A DNA stretch of 64,000 bases from Phytohabitans flavus. Its GTDB lineage: Bacteria; Actinomycetota; Actinomycetes; Mycobacteriales; Micromonosporaceae. The stretch covers positions 1 through 64,000 of the forward strand of contig NZ_AP022870.1 in the NCBI RefSeq assembly GCF_011764545.1, given 5' to 3'. The notes under the pieces were generated by a model, which searched no databases, had not been told where the DNA came from, and was given only the letters and a program-made list of their open reading frames with translations. Shown piece by piece: positions 61,031 to 64,000 of this stretch (within the stretch, counting starts at the first letter, position 1; each line of letters opens with the position of its first letter). A program made the position numbers and the translations under genes.

Positions 61031-62492
61031 GTGATCAACGGATCCCTATATAAACGATGCGTATGCCGCGACGCGGTGACCGGAAGAGCGTTGGGTCGGG
61101 CGTGTCCAAGATTGCGTCGTAGCAGCGGTTCCTGGAGTTCCGAGCACGGACTGTGGTACGTGCAGCTCGAGTTGCCCCGCCGCCGGAACGGGGGCCGCCG
61201 ACAGCTCCGCCGAGGCGGCTTCGGCAGCAGGAGCGAGGCCACCGAGACACTCGACCATGCCCGGGACCTGCTCACACTCGCCGGACACGACCAGGCCCGC
61301 CGCGATGATGTCGCCGAGCTGCTGCTCGCCACGATCCGCGCAGGTCAGCCTTTGCCCGACATCGAGGACGTGCGTCGGCGAATCCGCGCCGACCTTTCCC
61401 TGACCGGAATTCCTACCCTCGCCGACTACCTCACCGAATGGTTGGCCGGTCTCACCGTCGAGGCCAACACGATCACCGGCTACGAGTCACACATCCGAGT
61501 CCATATCATCCCGCACCTCGGCCACCTGCCTATATAGATAAAATCAGGCCACGGCACATCAGAGCAATGCTCCAGGCAATCCAGGCATCCAACGCCGAGC
61601 TGCTCGCCGCGAGAAAGAGCCCGGACCCCCACGTCCGCATCGGCGCGACGGGTAGGCGGATAACCGGCCCAGGCACCCTGCAACGGATCCGCGGCACGCT
61701 CCGCAAGGCCCTCAACGACGCCCTCGCGGAGGAACTTATCGCTGGGACGAACCCGGCCACCCTGGTCAAGACGCCTTACCACCGGGCGCTCCCCATGATC
61801 TGGGAAGACGAACGTGTCGCCGAGTGGCGGACAAACGGAACAGTGCCCAGTCCCGTCATGGTGTGGACCGGCGAGCAGCTCAACAGCTTCCTCACCTACA
61901 CCGCCGCGCACGATCCAGACCTGCACCCGCTGTTCCACCTCATCGCCTACCGCGGCCCCCGCCGCGGCGAAGCGTGTGGCCTACGCGACCGCGACGTCCA
62001 CCTCGGCAAACGCGAAGTCGTGATCAACAACCAGATCACCGCGTTCGGCCACACGATCCGCGAGAAACCGCCCAAGAGCAGGGCCAGCAACCGGACCCTC
62101 GTCCTTGATACGGATACGGCCGCAGCGCTGGCCGCTTACAAGGCCCGCCGGGCGGCCCGGCAGCTCGCCGCCGGCCCTGCCTGGCCCGCCACCGGGCTGT
62201 TCTTCGTCCGTCCCGACGGACAGCCGTGGCATCCCAACGCGGTCTCAGCGCGGTTCCGCCGGCTGGTCCGCGACGCGGACCTCCCGCCAGTGCGGCTGCA
62301 TGACCTGCGACATGTCGCGGCCACCATGGCCCTCGACGCCGGCATAGACATCAAGGTCGTGCAGGAGCAACTCGGCACTCCACATCCACGCTGACCCGCG
62401 ACACGTACCAGTCCGTTTCCAGGCATCTACACCGTGAGGCGGCTGACGCCGTCGCACGGCGTATCGCCGAAGCCGGCGGTCGAAGCGCCTGA
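61031..62492 (+). pseudogene. tyrosine recombinase/phage integrase with two frameshifts
   Basis: Frame 1 from GTG 61031: WYVQLELPRRRNGGRRQL and the SAM-like core-binding region up to HIIPHLGHLPI. A TA duplication at 61531-61536 stops it; removing TA gives LPIDKIRPRHIRAML. Frame 2 has the catalytic Arg in LIAYRGPRRGEACGL, HDLRHVAAT and QEQLG. A lost C near 62375 shifts again; restored, it reads HSTSTLTRDTYQSV with the catalytic Tyr, ending at 62492. About 486 residues when repaired. Confidence 0.8.
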
Positions 62493-62546
62493 ACCCGACC
62501 ATGCCACCACACCACCCCCGCTCGGGCTGTCGCCGCGAAAGGGAGA

Positions 62547-63480
62547 TCAGATGCTACCTGCCCTGGTGGCGAACTGTTCGAGGATGTCGGAGACGTCCGG
62601 GACGAGGATGGGCGTGGCGATGTAGTAGGTGCTGGTGATTGCCTCACTGGCGTGGCCGAGCTGGGCTGCGGCGCTCGTGGTGTCGGCCTCCTGGGCGATC
62701 ACGGTGGCGACGGTCTCGCGGAGGGTGTGCGGGGTAACCCATTCGAGGCCGGTGTCGGCGCAGGCCTCGCGCCATTGCCGGCGGACGTTGTGCGGCGACA
62801 GCCAGGTGCCGCGCCGCGAGGCGAAGATCGCGTCCTGAGCCTTGGCGGCGGCGATATGTTTGCGGGCCCGCAGCATCCGTACGGCGAACCTAGGCAGGAC
62901 GAGTGTCCGGTAGCCGGCGTCGCTCTTGGTCCACTCCTGTCGAAGGTATCCCTTGCCCTTGATGTAGACGAGGGTGCCGCAGATGGTCACGGTTGGACGT
63001 TCGGCAGCCAGGTCAAGGTCGTCCCAGCGCAGGGCGAGGATCTCGCCGATGCGGGCGCCGGTGGCGAGTATGAGGTCGACGCGTCGGCCAGGTCGCCGTT
63101 CTGCCGAGGTCCTGGCTTGCCGGTGGCAGGCTGCTGCCACTCGCGGATCGCCGCGCGGACAGCCTTCAGGTGCTCCTCGGTCAGCGCCGCAGCCTTACGG
63201 CGTGGGTTCCGCAGTCGCCCCGTCTCGCGGACGGGGTTGGTCATCAGCGCCCCACGGCGTACCGCCAACGCGAACATCTGGCCGAGGACGACCTTCGCGG
63301 CCCTGGCGGCCCGCTGGACGGTTTTCGGCGACCTTGCGCAGGAACTTGTCGAGGCGGCCCACAGTGGCCTCCTGGATGCGCAAGCTGCCCAGGGCGGGCA
63401 GGATCGCGCTTCGCAGGCTGGTCTTGTAATTGTTGATCCGGACGATGGTGAAGTCGCTGCGGGAAAGCCTGTCCGGGCAT
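62547..63480 (-). pseudogene. second tyrosine recombinase, decayed
   Basis: C-terminal frame (62547-63140): catalytic Arg in LATGARIGEILALRWDDL, HTLRETVATVIAQ and the Tyr in HASEAITSTYY. Two further frames supply VVLGQMFALAVRRGALMTNP and, more N-terminal, INNYKTSLRSAILPALGSLR. At least two frame switches, and the N-terminus is missing beyond about 63480. It converges with the other integrase, with 54 bases between the ends. Confidence 0.75.
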
Positions 63481-63719
63481 GGCATCGAAGGCATGACCGG
63501 CAGCGACGGCGAATCCAGCCAAGGCGACTTCCGCTGGGCGCTGGCCCGATGGTCGATTCGAAGCGGATGGGTGACGCTCGCAGACGTGGAAGACGCCAAT
63601 GCCCGACGCGCCGAGCCGACAATCGGTGAATAGGGCACCCACGCGGCGACCCCACTAAGCCACAACTGCGCATCTGGTAAGTCTTGCCTGTCGTGAGTCG
63701 GTGAGGGGCAGGAGGAGTG

Positions 63720-63950
63720 ATGGCGCCTAGGCGGGTCCACGCGGTTGTGCTGGACGCGGAGCAGCAGGCGAGGTTGAAGCAGGTCATCGGGTCGGGTAGG
63801 AGCTCGGCCGTCCTGGACGTCTACGCCCGCCCGCTGGACGAACGCTTCCCGGTGGTCTGCATGGATGAGAAACCGCGCGGCTACTGGTTGAGGATCAGAA
63901 TCCCTTACGGCAGCGGGGGGCGCCCGGTTCGCTACCTTGCCGCAGCCTGA
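63720..63950 (+). pseudogene. IS630-family transposase remnant with internal deletion
   Basis: MAPRRVHAVVLDAEQQARLK is an IS630-like N-terminus and it is fused directly to YARPLDERFPVVCMDEKPRG, the segment of the second catalytic Asp. About 150 residues between are missing. GGCAGGAGG precedes the ATG. Non-functional. Confidence 0.7.
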
Positions 63951-64000
63951 GGCGGAGCTAGAGCATTTTCACGTCACGGGAGGGTGGATAGCTGTCCTAT

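Larger units (their letters stand above)
22605..64000. mobile_element. tRNA-Val-anchored genomic island (right end not in window)
   Basis: From the tRNA 3' end rightward the content changes to recombinase, insertion sequences, integrase remnants and immunity-type genes. I could not find a second copy of the tRNA 3' end, so the far attachment site is either beyond 64000 or lost. Several nested elements are likely rather than one. The extent is inferred from gene content. Confidence 0.4.

Overview
The window is a high-GC actinomycete chromosome segment. A Micromonosporaceae-type host (Micromonospora, Actinoplanes or Phytohabitans relatives) is the best guess. This rests on many GTG/TTG starts with purine-rich ribosome sites, XRE/DUF5753 regulators paired with DUF397 proteins, an SsgA-family sporulation protein, an F420-dependent oxidoreductase, and a 27-bp intergenic tandem repeat that I associate with this family from memory.

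Positions 1-22.5 kb look like ordinary chromosome. In order they hold a monomeric phenylalanyl-tRNA-synthetase-like gene with an attenuator-like leader; a nucleoside hydrolase; a methyltransferase-like gene coupled to an NMT1-type lipoprotein; an XRE/DUF397 pair; a DUF4331 operon with a Tat-exported partner; an F420/LLM oxidoreductase (frameshifted); a diacylglycerol-kinase-like lipid kinase; an ABC exporter coupled to a LolA-like secreted protein and facing a two-component system; a TPR/membrane/FN3 protein split by a frameshift; a divergent MarR/VOC pair; AraC and Rrf2 regulators; SsgA; a TIGR02611 membrane protein; and tRNA-Val(CAC).

From the 3' end of tRNA-Val to the right edge (22.6-64 kb) the content is accessory. 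A large serine recombinase reads into the tRNA and marks the insertion point. It is followed by cargo regulators (two more XRE/DUF5753 copies, an HTH-TPR regulator, a DMT transporter), IS3/ISAs1/IS1182/IS630 pieces, recombinase fragments, two decayed tyrosine integrases facing each other, and a dense set of immunity-type genes. These are a type I restriction-modification operon (M-X-S-R) with an added zinc-finger protein, a decayed DUF4297/STAND NTPase, a two-gene membrane cassette of unknown function, a nuclease-like gene convergent with a PIN/DUF4935 gene, a truncated TPR protein, a NACHT NTPase, a GIY-YIG fragment cut by IS1182, and an Mrr-N/CBS/HEPN-like fusion. This stretch reads as a defence island assembled by repeated integration.

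Many genes, including some in the chromosomal part, carry a single-base frameshift. Six of these sit in short G, C or A runs, and restoring one base rebuilds a full-length protein each time (LLM oxidoreductase, FN3 protein, HsdM, NACHT, and PIN twice). Either the assembly retains homopolymer errors or these genes are really broken. Read-level checking decides which, and several 'pseudogene' labels below depend on it. The best candidates for undescribed biology are the cassette at 43514-44942, the Mrr-N/CBS/HEPN-like protein at 57134-58711, the X gene of the RM operon, and the HsdS with a 12-bp spacer repeat.
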